A stretch of 64,000 bases of DNA from Cytobacillus pseudoceanisediminis (GCF_023516215.1 NZ_CP097349.1:3720001-3784000); one strand, 5' to 3'; counted from the first letter of the stretch, positions 54,001-63,638 are shown. A program made the numbers and translations. Notes: generated by a model from the sequence alone, not told the origin.

Positions 54001-54110
54001 TTAAATGTGTACAAATTATCTGTATCGTTAATTTCTGCGGATAAAAATTTTTATGTGCTCATAGCCTTGTTTTAAGTGCGGATAATTTTATTAATGTGCG
54101 TACAGGTTAT
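54001..54110. repeat. Degenerate 20-bp tandem repeats
   Basis: The block TTWANGTGCGGATA recurs with GTGC-like centres near 54036, 54055, 54076 and 54096 (spacings 19-21). The left part begins right after a terminator; the right part overlaps the last codons of the metallophosphoesterase gene. Confidence 0.6.
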
Positions 54111-54884
54111 TTTAGTCTTTTTTATCATTTGATTATACTTTCTTAGGAGCCCCCTATATTTCGCTTCGCGCAGCTCAAGCGCATAGGCCTCAATATTAGG
54201 CATACCCATATCCTTGGCAATGCTTATTTCCTTTTCAATATCATAAGGAATCCGGACAATTTCGATTGAGAAAGGCCCAGCCTCTTTCGATAAGTATTCC
54301 CCATGCAAAATTGCATAGGTTGCCTGAGGAATATCCAGGGAATTCCCAACGCTTCCTGCATTGAAAAGCGTCCTATGCGGATGGACCGGTTCAATCAAAG
54401 CAGCATGAATATCACCATAGCCGACAACATCCGGAATTAGCCCGTCCTCTCCGGCATTAATATTTTCTGTATTCTCAAACATAGCCAGCTTTTCTTCATA
54501 AGAATCCCGCATCGGTACAACCCGATGATAAATGCTTTTAGCGGAAGCATGGTAGAGCCTGACATATTTGCCGCTCATATAAAAATCGTGATGGAATGGC
54601 AGAGTTCCCAAATAGGCTAACGCCTCTTCCCCAAGCTGTCTCTGATGCCATCTGCCCTCTTCAAAGTCCAGCGGCTTCTGCATGAAATCATCCCAGTTTC
54701 CAAGGAGGACCACTTCACAGGTTTCTTTTATCCGTTCAACGGCTTTAAGGGAGTTTGGCCCCTTTCCTATTAAATCACCTAGGCAGAAAATAATCTCTAT
54801 TCCGCGTTCGCGGATATTGTCCAGCACCGCCTCCAGAGCTGTGATATTTCCATGAATATCAGAAATTATGGCTACTTTCCCCAT
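54072..54884 (-). CDS. Metallophosphoesterase (YfcE/ApaH-like fold)
   Basis: A 270-residue binuclear-metal phosphoesterase. Motifs: KVAIISDIHGNITALEAVLD (D-x-H), IIFCLGDLIGKGPNSLKAVE (G-D), VVLLGNWDDF (G-N-x-D replacing the usual G-N-H-D, so the His is shifted), RLYHAS and VVGYGDIHAALIEPV (G-D-I-H in place of G-H-x-H). Such enzymes cut phosphodiesters, Ap4A or protein phosphate; the altered ligands leave substrate open. ATG 54882-54884 follows GGGGGAGA. Its last residues (KITCTHINKIIRT) are encoded inside the 20-bp repeat array, perhaps a read-through extension. Confidence 0.82.
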   Translation of the reverse strand: MGKVAIISDIHGNITALEAVLDNIRERGIEIIFCLGDLIGKGPNSLKAVERIKETCEVVLLGNWDDFMQKPLDFEEGRWHQRQLGEEALAYLGTLPFHHDFYMSGKYVRLYHASAKSIYHRVVPMRDSYEEKLAMFENTENINAGEDGLIPDVVGYGDIHAALIEPVHPHRTLFNAGSVGNSLDIPQATYAILHGEYLSKEAGPFSIEIVRIPYDIEKEISIAKDMGMPNIEAYALELREAKYRGLLRKYNQMIKKTKITCTHINKIIRT

Positions 54885-55051
54885 GTATGTCTCCCCCTTA
54901 CTATTCTTATTTAATTTCTCCAAAACATCCAAGCTTCCTCTAACAATTGAAAAAACAAAATTTGATTTTTCCCTGTACCGCCATTACATTAGAAATATGG
55001 TAAAATAACAGCATGCCAAAACCAACATTACATATAGAAGGAGTAGGATTT

Positions 55052-55984
55052 ATGTCAAAAGTATTTGTATTCGGACACAAAAACCCAGACACTGACTCAA
55101 TCTGTTCAGCACTTGCTTATGCAGAATTAAAAAACAAATTAGGCGTTGATGCTGAGCCAATCCGCCTGGGCCAGGTAAATGAGGAAACACAATATGCTTT
55201 AAATTATTTTAAAGCTGAAGCTCCCCGTCTTGTTGAGGCAGTTTCCAAAGAAGCAAGCGAAGTAATCCTTGTAGACCATAATGAGTTCCAGCAAAGTGCT
55301 GATGATATCAGAGATGTGAAAATCCTTGAGGTTATTGACCACCACCGCATAGCGAACTTTGAAACAAGCGATCCGCTTTACTACCGCGCAGAGCCTGTTG
55401 GCTGCACAGCAACTATTCTGAACAAAATGTACAAGGAAAACGGTGTAGAAATCAGCAAGGAAACAGCTGGTTTAATGCTTTCGGCCATCATTTCCGATTC
55501 TTTGCTGTTCAAATCTCCAACATGCACAGATCAGGACGTTTCAGCAGCACGCGAGCTTGCTGAAATCGCGGGAGTAAACGCTGAAGAGTATGGTCTGGAA
55601 ATGCTTAAAGCAGGAGCAGATTTAAGCAAGAAGAGCGTGAAAGAGCTAATCTCCCTTGATGCTAAGGAATTCCAAATGGGCAGCTATAAAACAGAAATCG
55701 CACAGGTTAATGCCGTGGACCTAAATGACGTATTAAGCCGCCAGGAAGAATTGGAAGCTGCCATTACTGAAAATATCAATAATAAAGAGCTTGACCTTTT
55801 TGTTTTTGTTTTAACTGACATCCTTAACAACGACTCAGTTGCCATTTCTCTTGGCAAAGAAGCTGCAGCAGTTGAAAAAGCTTATGATGTAACACTTGAA
55901 AACAACAGTGCCGTATTAAAGGGCGTTGTGTCACGCAAAAAGCAGATTGTACCGCCGCTTACTAACGTATTGGCTGCCAAATAA
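55052..55984 (+). CDS. ppaC: Manganese-dependent inorganic pyrophosphatase
   Basis: A 310-residue family II (DHH) pyrophosphatase that hydrolyses PPi in the cytosol and needs Mn2+. Metal-site motifs: [32 protein letters not shown], and [20 protein letters not shown] (D-H-H); the C-terminal DHHA2 domain ends with [18 protein letters not shown] (S-R-K-K-Q substrate loop). ATG 55052 follows GAAGGAGTAGG; the upstream in-frame ATG at 55013 reads the binding site itself. Single gene with a terminator. Its need for Mn2+ makes it a physiological partner of the Mn2+-controlled TerC unit, though not linked. Confidence 0.96.
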   Translation: MSKVFVFGHKNPDTDSICSALAYAELKNKLGVDAEPIRLGQVNEETQYALNYFKAEAPRLVEAVSKEASEVILVDHNEFQQSADDIRDVKILEVIDHHRIANFETSDPLYYRAEPVGCTATILNKMYKENGVEISKETAGLMLSAIISDSLLFKSPTCTDQDVSAARELAEIAGVNAEEYGLEMLKAGADLSKKSVKELISLDAKEFQMGSYKTEIAQVNAVDLNDVLSRQEELEAAITENINNKELDLFVFVLTDILNNDSVAISLGKEAAAVEKAYDVTLENNSAVLKGVVSRKKQIVPPLTNVLAAK

Positions 55985-56018
55985 GACAAAGCAGTGCCGC
56001 ACTGGGCACTGCTTTTTA
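55984..56018 (+). terminator. Terminator of ppaC
   Basis: AAAGCAGTGCC / GGCACTGCTTT stem with a GCACT loop, T-rich tail. Confidence 0.9.
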
Positions 56019-57082
56019 CTTATCCAATAAAGTTTCTGTCCCCATAACAAGTTTTATCATTAGTTCCTTCACTGTTACTTCTTCAGCCAGTGTCACTCCC
56101 TGTCCGGCCCATAATGACATAAACTCCGGCTGCTCCAGCTTGGCTGCCTGTTTTCGGATAGGGGCTGTCATATCATTCTGTAATGGATAAGGCAATGTCT
56201 GCTGACCTTTCATCTCTTCCATGAACCTGTTGCGAATTCCTCTTGCAAGCTTTCCGGAAAATGCTTTCGTCACAGCTGTCTGATCTTCCCTTGCATTTAA
56301 TAGTGCATGTTTGTACAGTGAGTGAGCTCCGCTTTCCCTGCATGTAAGAAAAGCAGTTCCCAGCTGGACTCCTGCTGCGCCAAGCATCATAGCAGCAGCA
56401 ATGCCGCGGGAATCCATTATTCCCCCTGCAGCAGCCACGGGACAACTGACCGCATCTGCTACCTGTGGTATTAGAGCCATGGAACCAATAAGCCCGCTTT
56501 CTTCGCTGCCGAAAGTTCCACGGTGCCCCCGGCTTCAACCCCCTGAGCAATAATCACATCTGCGCCAGCCTCTTCCCATTCCACTGCTTCTTTTACATTG
56601 GTTGCGGTTCCAATAATAATCGTACCCTGTTTCTTTAATTCAGAAATAATGGCAGATTCAGGAATGCCAAATGTAAAGCTGCAAACAGGCACCTGTTCCT
56701 CCATCAAAACATCAAGCTGTTTTCTGTATAAAGCAGCATAATTCTTTTCTGGCAGAGAAGGTTTTTCCTTCATACCAAGCTCACTGCTGTATCCGGCGAG
56801 TACATCCTCCATGCTGCTGATTTCCTCTGCATCCGCCGAAGCCTCACTATCCGGAACAAAGAGATTAACGCCAAATGGCTTATCTGTCAGATTCCGAATC
56901 CGTTTTATATCGTTCCTTATTTCATCTGAACTCATATAGCCTGCGCCCATATTTCCAAGTCCTCCACTATTGGATACCCCGCTGATTAATTGCGGCGTTG
57001 TCATCCCTCCAGCCATAGGAGCCTGGAAAATAGGGTATTTTATATCCAGCATCGCTGTTATGGAATTCTGGTTCCAGCCCAT
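56016..57082 (-). pseudogene. Nitronate monooxygenase (NMO/2-nitropropane dioxygenase family), frameshifted
   Basis: 355 residues when repaired: an FMN TIM-barrel enzyme that oxidises alkyl nitronates such as propionate-3-nitronate. Left half: YPIFQAPMAGGMTTPQLISG and GGLGNMGAGYMSSDEI, KPFGVNLFVP. Right half after the break: GTFGSEESGLIGSMALIPQV (containing the catalytic-loop G-G-H-R-G-T-F when the frame is restored), PVAAAGGIMDSRGIAAAMML, GAAGVQLGTAFLTCRESGA. A single base is missing near 56520-56526: the first frame stops at 56471, the second is open to 56016. The H-x-G-T catalytic motif lies exactly on the break. The start has AAGGATG upstream. Next to it is a thioredoxin-like gene in the same direction. 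Confidence 0.85.
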
Positions 57083-57101
57083 TTAAAACATCCTTCCGCC
57101 T

Positions 57102-57662
57102 TTATTTCCCCGAAACAATAGCATCTACTATACTATCAGCAACAAATTGCCAGATCTTAGAATCCTCCTGATAGGAAGCAGTTAGTCTACTGTACATGCT
57201 CATTTGTTTGTCCTTAAAGTCTTCCGCATTCTGTGCGGGGAGCTTACTTCTTCCATCATCAACCATTTCCTGAACCTGTTTGGCACGAGGTCCCCAAACA
57301 GCTTTTTCCTTCCCCGCCTCATCTATAAAAATATAAATGGGTATTGCTCTGGATGTTCCGTTAGTCAAATATTGATCCATGAGCTCAAGATTCTGATCCC
57401 TTAAAATAAAACGGACTTCCATCCCTGCTTCCTCTGCGATTTTCAGCAGAATCGGATTATTCAGCATCGCATCTCCGCACCAATCTTCAGTGAGTACAAT
57501 CACTTTCATGCCAGTGTCCTTAAATTCTGCCAATCTTGCTTTCTCTTTATCTGATAAAGAAAAACGATCGTAAATGCCCATCATTTCATCTTTATTTACT
57601 TTCATTCCCCCTATGTATTCATGCAGACTCAGCCCTTTTTGGAACCAATCCAGTAATTCCAT
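57102..57662 (-). CDS. Thioredoxin-fold protein with single-Cys W-C-G-D motif
   Basis: A 186-residue thioredoxin-like protein (Thioredoxin_9 type). The active-site region is KVIVLTEDWCGDAMLNNPIL: one Cys, with Asp-Ala in place of the second Cys, so no C-x-x-C redox pair. The cis-Pro loop is RAIPIYIFIDEAGK. An N-terminal helical part precedes the fold. Members of this group occur widely in Bacilli; function unknown, perhaps thiol transfer. AAAGGAG is upstream of ATG 57660-57662. The nitronate monooxygenase gene follows 19 bases after its stop, so an operon is likely. Confidence 0.82.
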   Translation of the reverse strand: MELLDWFQKGLSLHEYIGGMKVNKDEMMGIYDRFSLSDKEKARLAEFKDTGMKVIVLTEDWCGDAMLNNPILLKIAEEAGMEVRFILRDQNLELMDQYLTNGTSRAIPIYIFIDEAGKEKAVWGPRAKQVQEMVDDGRSKLPAQNAEDFKDKQMSMYSRLTASYQEDSKIWQFVADSIVDAIVSGK

Positions 57663-57794
57663 TAATCAACACTCCTTTTTTCTAAATGACTAATTACTAA
57701 TTCTGTATGGCTCCCCAGCATTCCTTCTGATTACTGCTGGCGAATTTTGCAGAAAAACATCTTTTCCTGGGAAATTAGACAAAGAGGCTGTCGG

Positions 57795-57833
57795 CAAAAA
57801 ACGAAGGCCGGCGAAAAGCGGCCGGCCTTGTCA
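57795..57833 (-). terminator. Terminator of the ABC exporter unit
   Basis: AAGGCCGGCCGC / GCCGGCCTT arms around TTTTC, then T6 on the minus strand. Confidence 0.88.
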
Positions 57834-58540
57834 TCAATCCATCATTCGTTTTTTGTATACGGCGGCCACTAGAGCAAACACAGCAGCAGTCCATACAATT
57901 ATTGCCGCCAGATGGGACCATACATCCGATAGGCCAGCCCCCGCTTCAACCTGATTAGCCAAGTCAATGAGCTGCAGATTTGGCAAGTACTCAATAAATA
58001 TTAAAACTGGATATTTTTCTATAAAAGGGGTCAAGAACGAGCCAAAGGAAAAAATCATCATAATGGGCAAAATAACAACCGATGCTTCCATTACGGATTT
58101 TGTCAACAATCCAAGCAATGTGCCAATTCCAATATAAAAGACAGCAGACAGAATAATAGCCATACCAACTATTATTACATTATCAGGATTATAACCAGTT
58201 AAAAATGCAGCTATAATGATAACGGCAATGGTGCTAATAAAGCTCAATAAACTTTTCCCGAATAATATCTCCAGGGTACTTGCAGGAGACAGCATAAGTC
58301 CCCTTAATGTATTTTTTCTTTTTCCTCTGCAATTAGTGAGCACTGCACATAGGCTGCTACTAAACTAAAAATCATATTGATGACCATATAATGTGCATCG
58401 ATTGCCTCAATACCCATGCGTCCATAAATCGCGGCCATAACAAGGGGCAGGAAGACGGTAGTAGAAACATATAAATTTTTCGAAACATCTTTATAATCCT
58501 TATATAAGATGGCCATAGATCGTTTCATTGAAAAAGTCAT
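57834..58540 (-). pseudogene. ABC-2 type permease, frameshifted in an A run
   Basis: 235 residues when repaired, with six membrane helices (KNLYVSTTVFLPLVMAAIYG, MVINMIFSLVAAYVQCSLIA, LSFISTIAVIIIAAFLTGYN, and three more). The conserved ABC-2 segment SLIAEEKEKNTLRGLMLSPA crosses the break: the A run at about 58312-58318 is one A short, so the first frame ends two codons later and the second continues to TGA 57834. Its ATG overlaps the stop of the ATPase gene (ATGA), so the two are translationally coupled and form an exporter. Substrate unknown; such small ABC-2 pairs often export lipids, peptides or drugs. Confidence 0.82.
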
Positions 58541-59385
58541 GCTAATTTCCTCCCTGTTACTTCTACAAAAATATCCCCTAAAGTCGGTTCGTTCGAATAG
58601 ATGGAAACAATTTTATTTCCAGACATGTAATCATACACAGTTTGTGCTCCGCCCGGTCCTTTATCGACAATTACTTTGCTCCCATCGGTCAGCTCAACAG
58701 TCAATGTATGATCGGCAAATTTTCGGCGAAGCGCTTTAGGTGAATCCAGCAATTGAATAGCCCCATTATTTAAGAACGCAACGCGGTCACATAGCGTTTC
58801 AGCCTCATTCATATCGTGTGTGGTCAAAAAGATCGTGGTTCCTTTTTCTTTTAAGTCTTTTAAGCCTTTATAAATATGTTTTGTATTTACTGGATCAAGT
58901 GCTGAAGTCGGTTCATCAAGAAACAGCAGCTCAGGTTGATGCAAGAATGCCCGTGCCAGTGTCACACGCTGAGTCATCCCTTTTGATAGTTTAGAAACAG
59001 CCTTCTTTTTATCATCTATTAAATTGACCATGCCCAGAACTTCATCAATCCTCTTATCCGGTACATCATAAAGATCACAGTACAGCTTTAAATTATCATA
59101 AATTGTTAAACGGCTGTATAAACCGCTATTATCAGTCAGGATTCCGATTTTCTTACGGTATTCTTCTTTCTTCAGATTGGAAGCATTTACCCCAAATACT
59201 AAAGCCTCCCCATCTGTCTGGGCTAATTGAGCGGTTAGAATTTTTATGGTAGTTGTTTTGCCGGATCCGCTTGGCCCTAAAAACCCGAAAGTCTCTCCCT
59301 TTTTTACATTAAATGATACATTTTCCAGTGCTGGCTGATCTGAAAAGTATTTGGCCAATGATTTGACTTCAATGATATTCTCCAT
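58537..59385 (-). CDS. ABC exporter ATP-binding protein
   Basis: A 282-residue ABC ATPase of the drug/peptide export (ABC-2 partner) type. All active motifs are present: Walker A GFLGPSGSGKTTTIKILTAQ, Q-loop-equivalent region ILTDNSGLYSRLTIYDNLK, signature AVSKLSKGMTQRVTLARAFL, Walker B ELLFLDEPTSALDPVNTKHI and the H-loop TTHDMNEAETLCDRV. Start ATG 59383-59385 (7 bases after GGAGG) is preferred to the ATG two codons upstream, which touches the binding site. It precedes the permease with a 4-base overlap. The promoter is preceded by 21-bp direct repeats and lies right after the ABC-LytTR regulator gene. Confidence 0.9.
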   Translation of the reverse strand: MENIIEVKSLAKYFSDQPALENVSFNVKKGETFGFLGPSGSGKTTTIKILTAQLAQTDGEALVFGVNASNLKKEEYRKKIGILTDNSGLYSRLTIYDNLKLYCDLYDVPDKRIDEVLGMVNLIDDKKKAVSKLSKGMTQRVTLARAFLHQPELLFLDEPTSALDPVNTKHIYKGLKDLKEKGTTIFLTTHDMNEAETLCDRVAFLNNGAIQLLDSPKALRRKFADHTLTVELTDGSKVIVDKGPGGAQTVYDYMSGNKIVSIYSNEPTLGDIFVEVTGRKLA

Positions 59386-59447
59386 TTTCATCCTCCATGC
59401 GGTTTGTTTTCTTATGCATTCATCTTAATTCATAAAGAAAACCCCAC

Positions 59448-59476
59448 ATTATATTCCAGATAAAAAGAGCAATACA
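59448..59476 (-). promoter_or_regulatory. Promoter of the ABC exporter unit
   Basis: Exact TATAAT (59448-59453 reversed), 17-base spacer, poor -35 TGTATT (59471-59476 reversed). A consensus -10 with a weak -35 is typical of activator-dependent promoters. Confidence 0.6.
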
Positions 59477-59508
59477 GAGGCTGAATGGAGCAATACAGAA
59501 GTGGAATG
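59467..59508 (-). promoter_or_regulatory. 21-bp direct repeats at the exporter promoter, candidate LytTR operator
   Basis: Two 21-base copies abut: GAGCAATACAGAGGCTGAAT then G, and GAGCAATACAGAAGTGGAAT then G (18 of 21 bases equal), followed by the start of a third (GAGC at 59509). The near copy covers the -35 box; the far copy ends 4 bases from the stop codon of the regulator gene. LytTR regulators usually bind two direct repeats about two helical turns apart upstream of the -35. Confidence 0.55.
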
Positions 59509-59512
59509 GAGC

Positions 59513-60565
59513 TTACTTTAACCCCAGCATTTCTTTTAACTCCGCCATTTTCCCTTTTGATAAAGGGATTGATGATTTAGAAGCATCATTGAGCACCAGT
59601 GTAAAACTATTCCTTGTCCACGTCACGACCTCCCGGACCTTCTGCAGATTAACAATATAAGAGCGGTGGCATCTGAAGAAGCCATAGGGGTGCAGTTTTC
59701 TTTCCAGCTCTGCCAGAGTAAATACACTTGGATACACTTCACCTTTAATAAAAATATTGGATTGGCCATCGTTGCTTTCAATGTAATCAATTTCAGGCGG
59801 GTCGAATAATACGATTTTATCGTTCACTTTTGTAGGGACTTTTTCGAAGCAAACAGGCTGTACCGCTGGCGTTTCTTCACTCAGCAGACCGGCATGCTGT
59901 TCCTGCGCCGCTGTATCCGGTTCATCCTGTAAAACGTCAAGCTCCAGCAGACCGGTTTCACCAAGCCTATAAACCTTGTTGGTCACTGCAAGCGCACTCT
60001 CCAAATTACCAGTTAGTATTAAAACACCTTTCCCATTTTGATTAAGTTTCCTTATCAATTTTATGAAGACACGCTTTGTTTCCAAATCAATATTTTGGTC
60101 TGGCTCTTCAAAAATAAACAATGCAGGGTTCTGAAAAAGCATACGGCCAAAATGGACTCGTCTTTTTTGTGAATAGGATAACTTTCTAACCTGCTGATTT
60201 CGCTCTGCATCCAGCTGAACAGCACGCAGCCCTTCTTCTATTGATATTTCCGATCCATATAGGTTCTTATAAAAAGAGAAGTTTTCCTTCGCCGTTAATC
60301 TTTCATATAGACCGTCATTTAAAGAGAAGATTCCAATGCCCGTCAAGAATTTGCGTTTGTCTATCGCCGCACTAATTTCATTAACCCTTATTTCTCCATT
60401 GGAAATCGGCATTGTCCCCATGAACATACTCAATAATACGTTCTTTACATTTGTATTTGTATGAACTGCTGCGGCCTCGCCCGCAGAGATCTCCAGACTA
60501 AATGGAGGAAATACAACTGTATGCTCATCATGCTCTTCTAAATTTGTTATTTTTAAAATGGCCAT
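59513..60565 (-). CDS. Degenerate ABC-ATPase domain fused to LytTR DNA-binding domain
   Basis: A 350-residue fusion. Residues 1-210 follow an ABC ATPase from end to end but have lost catalysis: the Walker A place reads AVHTNTNVKNVLLSM (no G-K-T), the signature LSYSQKRRVHFGR lacks G-G-Q, and Walker B is ALFIFEEPDQNIDLETK. Residues about 245-350 are a LytTR domain (IDYIESNDGQSNIFIKGEVY, GFFRCHRSYIVNLQKVREVV, SIPLSKGKMAELKEML). It thus looks like a one-component regulator with a nucleotide- or transporter-sensing pseudo-ABC module. The gene lies directly upstream of an active ABC exporter unit, which it probably controls. AGGTGATTAG precedes ATG 60563-60565. Complete. Confidence 0.85.
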   Translation of the reverse strand: MAILKITNLEEHDEHTVVFPPFSLEISAGEAAAVHTNTNVKNVLLSMFMGTMPISNGEIRVNEISAAIDKRKFLTGIGIFSLNDGLYERLTAKENFSFYKNLYGSEISIEEGLRAVQLDAERNQQVRKLSYSQKRRVHFGRMLFQNPALFIFEEPDQNIDLETKRVFIKLIRKLNQNGKGVLILTGNLESALAVTNKVYRLGETGLLELDVLQDEPDTAAQEQHAGLLSEETPAVQPVCFEKVPTKVNDKIVLFDPPEIDYIESNDGQSNIFIKGEVYPSVFTLAELERKLHPYGFFRCHRSYIVNLQKVREVVTWTRNSFTLVLNDASKSSIPLSKGKMAELKEMLGLK

Positions 60566-60685
60566 TTCTAATCACCTGGTTTTTTTAGATTTCATACCTG
60601 TAATTATAACGCTGAAGGACATGTAAAATATAGCTTTTCCTGGGAAATAATAGGGGTATTTGTCGAAAGACCGTTTTCTTCAAAC

Positions 60686-60723
60686 AAAAAAGGGGCATGA
60701 AACCGAATGATTTCATACCCCGA
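60686..60723 (-). terminator. Terminator of gatCAB
   Basis: GGGGTATGAAATCA / GGTTTCATGCCCC arms with a TTC loop, T6 tail on the minus strand. Confidence 0.88.
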
Positions 60724-60730
60724 TAAATAG

Positions 60731-62157
60731 CTATCTTTTCTGAATTTCCTGCTGCAATAATTTGTTGACAAGCGGCGGGTTGGCCTGTCCTTTTGTGGCT
60801 TTCATGATTTGGCCGACAAGGAAGCCGATCGCTTTTTGTTTTCCATTTTTGAAATCCTCAATCGATTGCGGATTCGCATCAAGCGTTTCTCCGATAATCT
60901 TAAGAAGTGCACCTTCGTCCGAAATCTGAACCAGGCCTTTTTCTTTTACGATTGTTTCCGGATCTCCGCCATTTTCAACCAGTTCTTTGAAAACGGTTTT
61001 GGCAATTTTGGAAGAGATGGTGCCATTTTCTATCAGTTTAATCATGCCGGCAAGTCCCTCTGGTGTCAGAGCTATATCTGTCAGCTCTTTTTGTTCAGCA
61101 TTCAGGTATGCTGACAGTTCACCCATCACCCAGTTGGAAGCCTGCTTTGCGTCAGCTCCTGCTTGGACAGCCGCTTCAAAGAAATCGGATGTTTCTTTCG
61201 TGACTGTCAGGACAGCTGCATCATAAGCAGGAAGCCCAAGTTCTTCAATATAGCGGTTCTTTCTTTGGTCCGGAAGCTCAGGGATCTCAGCACGAATGCG
61301 CTCTTTCCACTCTTCATCAATATGGATATCAAGCAAATCAGGCTCAGGGAAATAACGATAATCATCCGAACCCTCTTTTACCCTCATTAGAATGGTTGTA
61401 TTGGTTGCTTCATCATAGCGCAATGTTTCCTGCTGGATTGTACCGCCTGAACTTAAAATCTCTTCCTGTCGTTTCTCCTCATACTCCAGTCCTTTGCGGA
61501 CAAAGTTAAAGGAGTTCAGGTTCTTAAGCTCTGTCTTTGTGCCAAATTCCTCCTGGCCCACAGGACGAAGGGAGATATTCGCATCACAGCGAAGTGAACC
61601 CTCCTCCATTTTACAGTCAGAAACGCCTGTATACTGGATGATGGACTTTAACTTCTCGAGATATGCGTATGCTTCATTTGGCGTGCGGATATCCGGCTCA
61701 GACACAATCTCAATCAGCGGGGTACCCTGGCGGTTATAGTCTACAAGAGAATATCCTTTAGCATGAGAGAGTTTTCCTGCATCTTCTTCAAGATGGATTC
61801 GCGTAATGCCGATTTTTTCTTATAGCCGTCGACTTCGATCTCAATCCAGCCATGCTCTCCAATTGGCTTATCGAATTGCGAAATCTGGTAGGCTTTTGGG
61901 TTATCCGGGTAAAAATAATTCTTCCGGTCAAATTTGGTGACAGGTGCAATTTCACAATTCAGTGCCATCGCAGCTTTCATTCCGAATTCAACTGCCTTTT
62001 TATTTATGACAGGAAGCACTCCAGGGTAGCCAAGATCGACGACCGTTGTGTTGGAGTTAGGCTCTGCCCCAAAATGGTTTGGGCTTGCCGAGAATATTTT
62101 TGAATCTGTTTTTAGCTCAACGTGTACTTCAAGTCCAATAACCGTTTCGTATTTCAT
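60731..62157 (-). pseudogene. gatB: Asp/Glu-tRNA(Asn/Gln) amidotransferase subunit B, frameshifted in an A run
   Basis: 475 residues when repaired (B. subtilis GatB is about 476). GatB binds the misacylated tRNA and carries the kinase-like phosphorylation site. Left frame: [40 protein letters not shown]. Right frame: [52 protein letters not shown], and the C-terminal tail/YqeY domain ([20 protein letters not shown]). The AAGAAAAAATCGG stretch at about 61812-61824 is one A short, so the first frame runs out of phase to a stop at 61741. ATG 62155-62157 follows GGGGGG. Third gene of gatCAB, 10 bases after gatA. Confidence 0.93.
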
Positions 62158-62167
62158 GATTCCCCCC

Positions 62168-63628
62168 TTACAGTCCCGGTTTTTGCTTATGGAATTCTGT
62201 AGCCTGCTCAAAAGCATGCGCTACACGGTAAACAGTGCTTTCATCAAAATGCTTTCCGATAATCTGGAGGCCAAGCGGCAATCCATCCGCGAATCCGCAA
62301 GGTACGCTGATTCCAGGTACGCCGGCAAGGTTTACTGGAATTGTCAGAATATCATTTGCGTACATTGTCAGCGGATCAGATGTATTTTCACCAATCTTAA
62401 AGGCAGGAGTTGGTGCTGTCGGTCCAATAATGACATCATATTTTTCAAAAACATTTTCAAAGTCTTGTTTAATCAGTGTACGCACCTTTTGTGCCTTTTT
62501 ATAGTAAGCATCATAATAGCCTGAACTTAAGGCGAATGTACCAAGCATGATGCGGCGTTTCACTTCATCACCAAAGCCTTCTGCACGGGTCTTTTTGTAT
62601 AAATCGATTAAATTCTCAGGATTTGCTGTTCTATAGCCATAGCGTACGCCATCAAAGCGCGCCAGATTTGCCGATGCCTCAGAGGAGGACAGCAGATAAT
62701 ACGTTGCCAGTGCATATTTCGAATGCGGCAGGGAAACTTCCTCCCATGTTGCCCCAAGTTTTTCTAACACTTTCAGGGCGTCCAGTACTGACTGGCGCAC
62801 CTCTTCATTCACACCTTCAGCCAAATACTCTTTCGGTACGGCAATTCTCAGCCCCTTTACATCCCCAGTCAAGCTTTCCGCATAGCTTGGGACCTCAACA
62901 TTTGCTGAAGTAGAATCCATAGGATCCACACCTGAAATTGCCTGAAGCAGATATGCGTTATCTTCAACTGTCCGTGTAATTGGCCCGATTTGGTCCAGAG
63001 ATGAGGCAAACGCGATCAGTCCGAATCTTGATACTCTTCCATATGTAGGCTTTAACCCAACAACTCCGCAATAAGAAGCAGGCTGTCTGATTGAGCCGCC
63101 TGTGTCTGATCCAAGAGAAAATAAAACCTCACCGGCTGCAACAGAAGCAGCAGAACCACCGGAAGATCCCCCGGGAACTCTTTCTAGATTCCATGGATTC
63201 CGGGTTACTTGAAAGCCTGAGTTTTCATTGGATGATCCCATTGCAAATTCATCCATATTCAGTTTACCGATTGTAATGGTTTCAGCATTATGTAATTTGG
63301 ATGCAGCAGTCGCATCATAAATCGGATCAAAGTTTTCAAGGATTTTACTCGCACTGGTGGTGCGCAGCCCCTTCGTTACGATGTTATCCTTCACGCCGAT
63401 TGGCATACCGAACAAAAGGCCTTTTGCCTCGTCTGTTCCAATTTTCCCATCCATTCTTTTAGCTGCTTCACGGGCTTTTTCTTCATCAAGCGTCAAGAAA
63501 GCCTGTACTTTATCTTCAACTTCACCGATTCGCTTGTACGATTCGCTGACAAGGTCGGTAACCGTGATTTCTTTCTTATGTAAAAGCTGATGAAGTTCCG
63601 ATACCTTATGGTCAAATAAACTCACCAT
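62168..63628 (-). CDS. gatA: Asp/Glu-tRNA(Asn/Gln) amidotransferase subunit A
   Basis: A 486-residue amidase-signature enzyme that releases ammonia from glutamine for GatB. The catalytic Lys lies in [15 protein letters not shown], the cis-Ser in [20 protein letters not shown] and the nucleophile Ser in [23 protein letters not shown] 63626-63628 is chosen, since GGGAGGGG is 4-5 bases upstream; a start 18 bases earlier would cover that site. It lies between gatC and gatB with 10-base gaps on both sides. Intact, full length. Confidence 0.97.
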   Translation of the reverse strand: MVSLFDHKVSELHQLLHKKEITVTDLVSESYKRIGEVEDKVQAFLTLDEEKAREAAKRMDGKIGTDEAKGLLFGMPIGVKDNIVTKGLRTTSASKILENFDPIYDATAASKLHNAETITIGKLNMDEFAMGSSNENSGFQVTRNPWNLERVPGGSSGGSAASVAAGEVLFSLGSDTGGSIRQPASYCGVVGLKPTYGRVSRFGLIAFASSLDQIGPITRTVEDNAYLLQAISGVDPMDSTSANVEVPSYAESLTGDVKGLRIAVPKEYLAEGVNEEVRQSVLDALKVLEKLGATWEEVSLPHSKYALATYYLLSSSEASANLARFDGVRYGYRTANPENLIDLYKKTRAEGFGDEVKRRIMLGTFALSSGYYDAYYKKAQKVRTLIKQDFENVFEKYDVIIGPTAPTPAFKIGENTSDPLTMYANDILTIPVNLAGVPGISVPCGFADGLPLGLQIIGKHFDESTVYRVAHAFEQATEFHKQKPGL

Positions 63629-63638
63629 TTTCCCCTCC

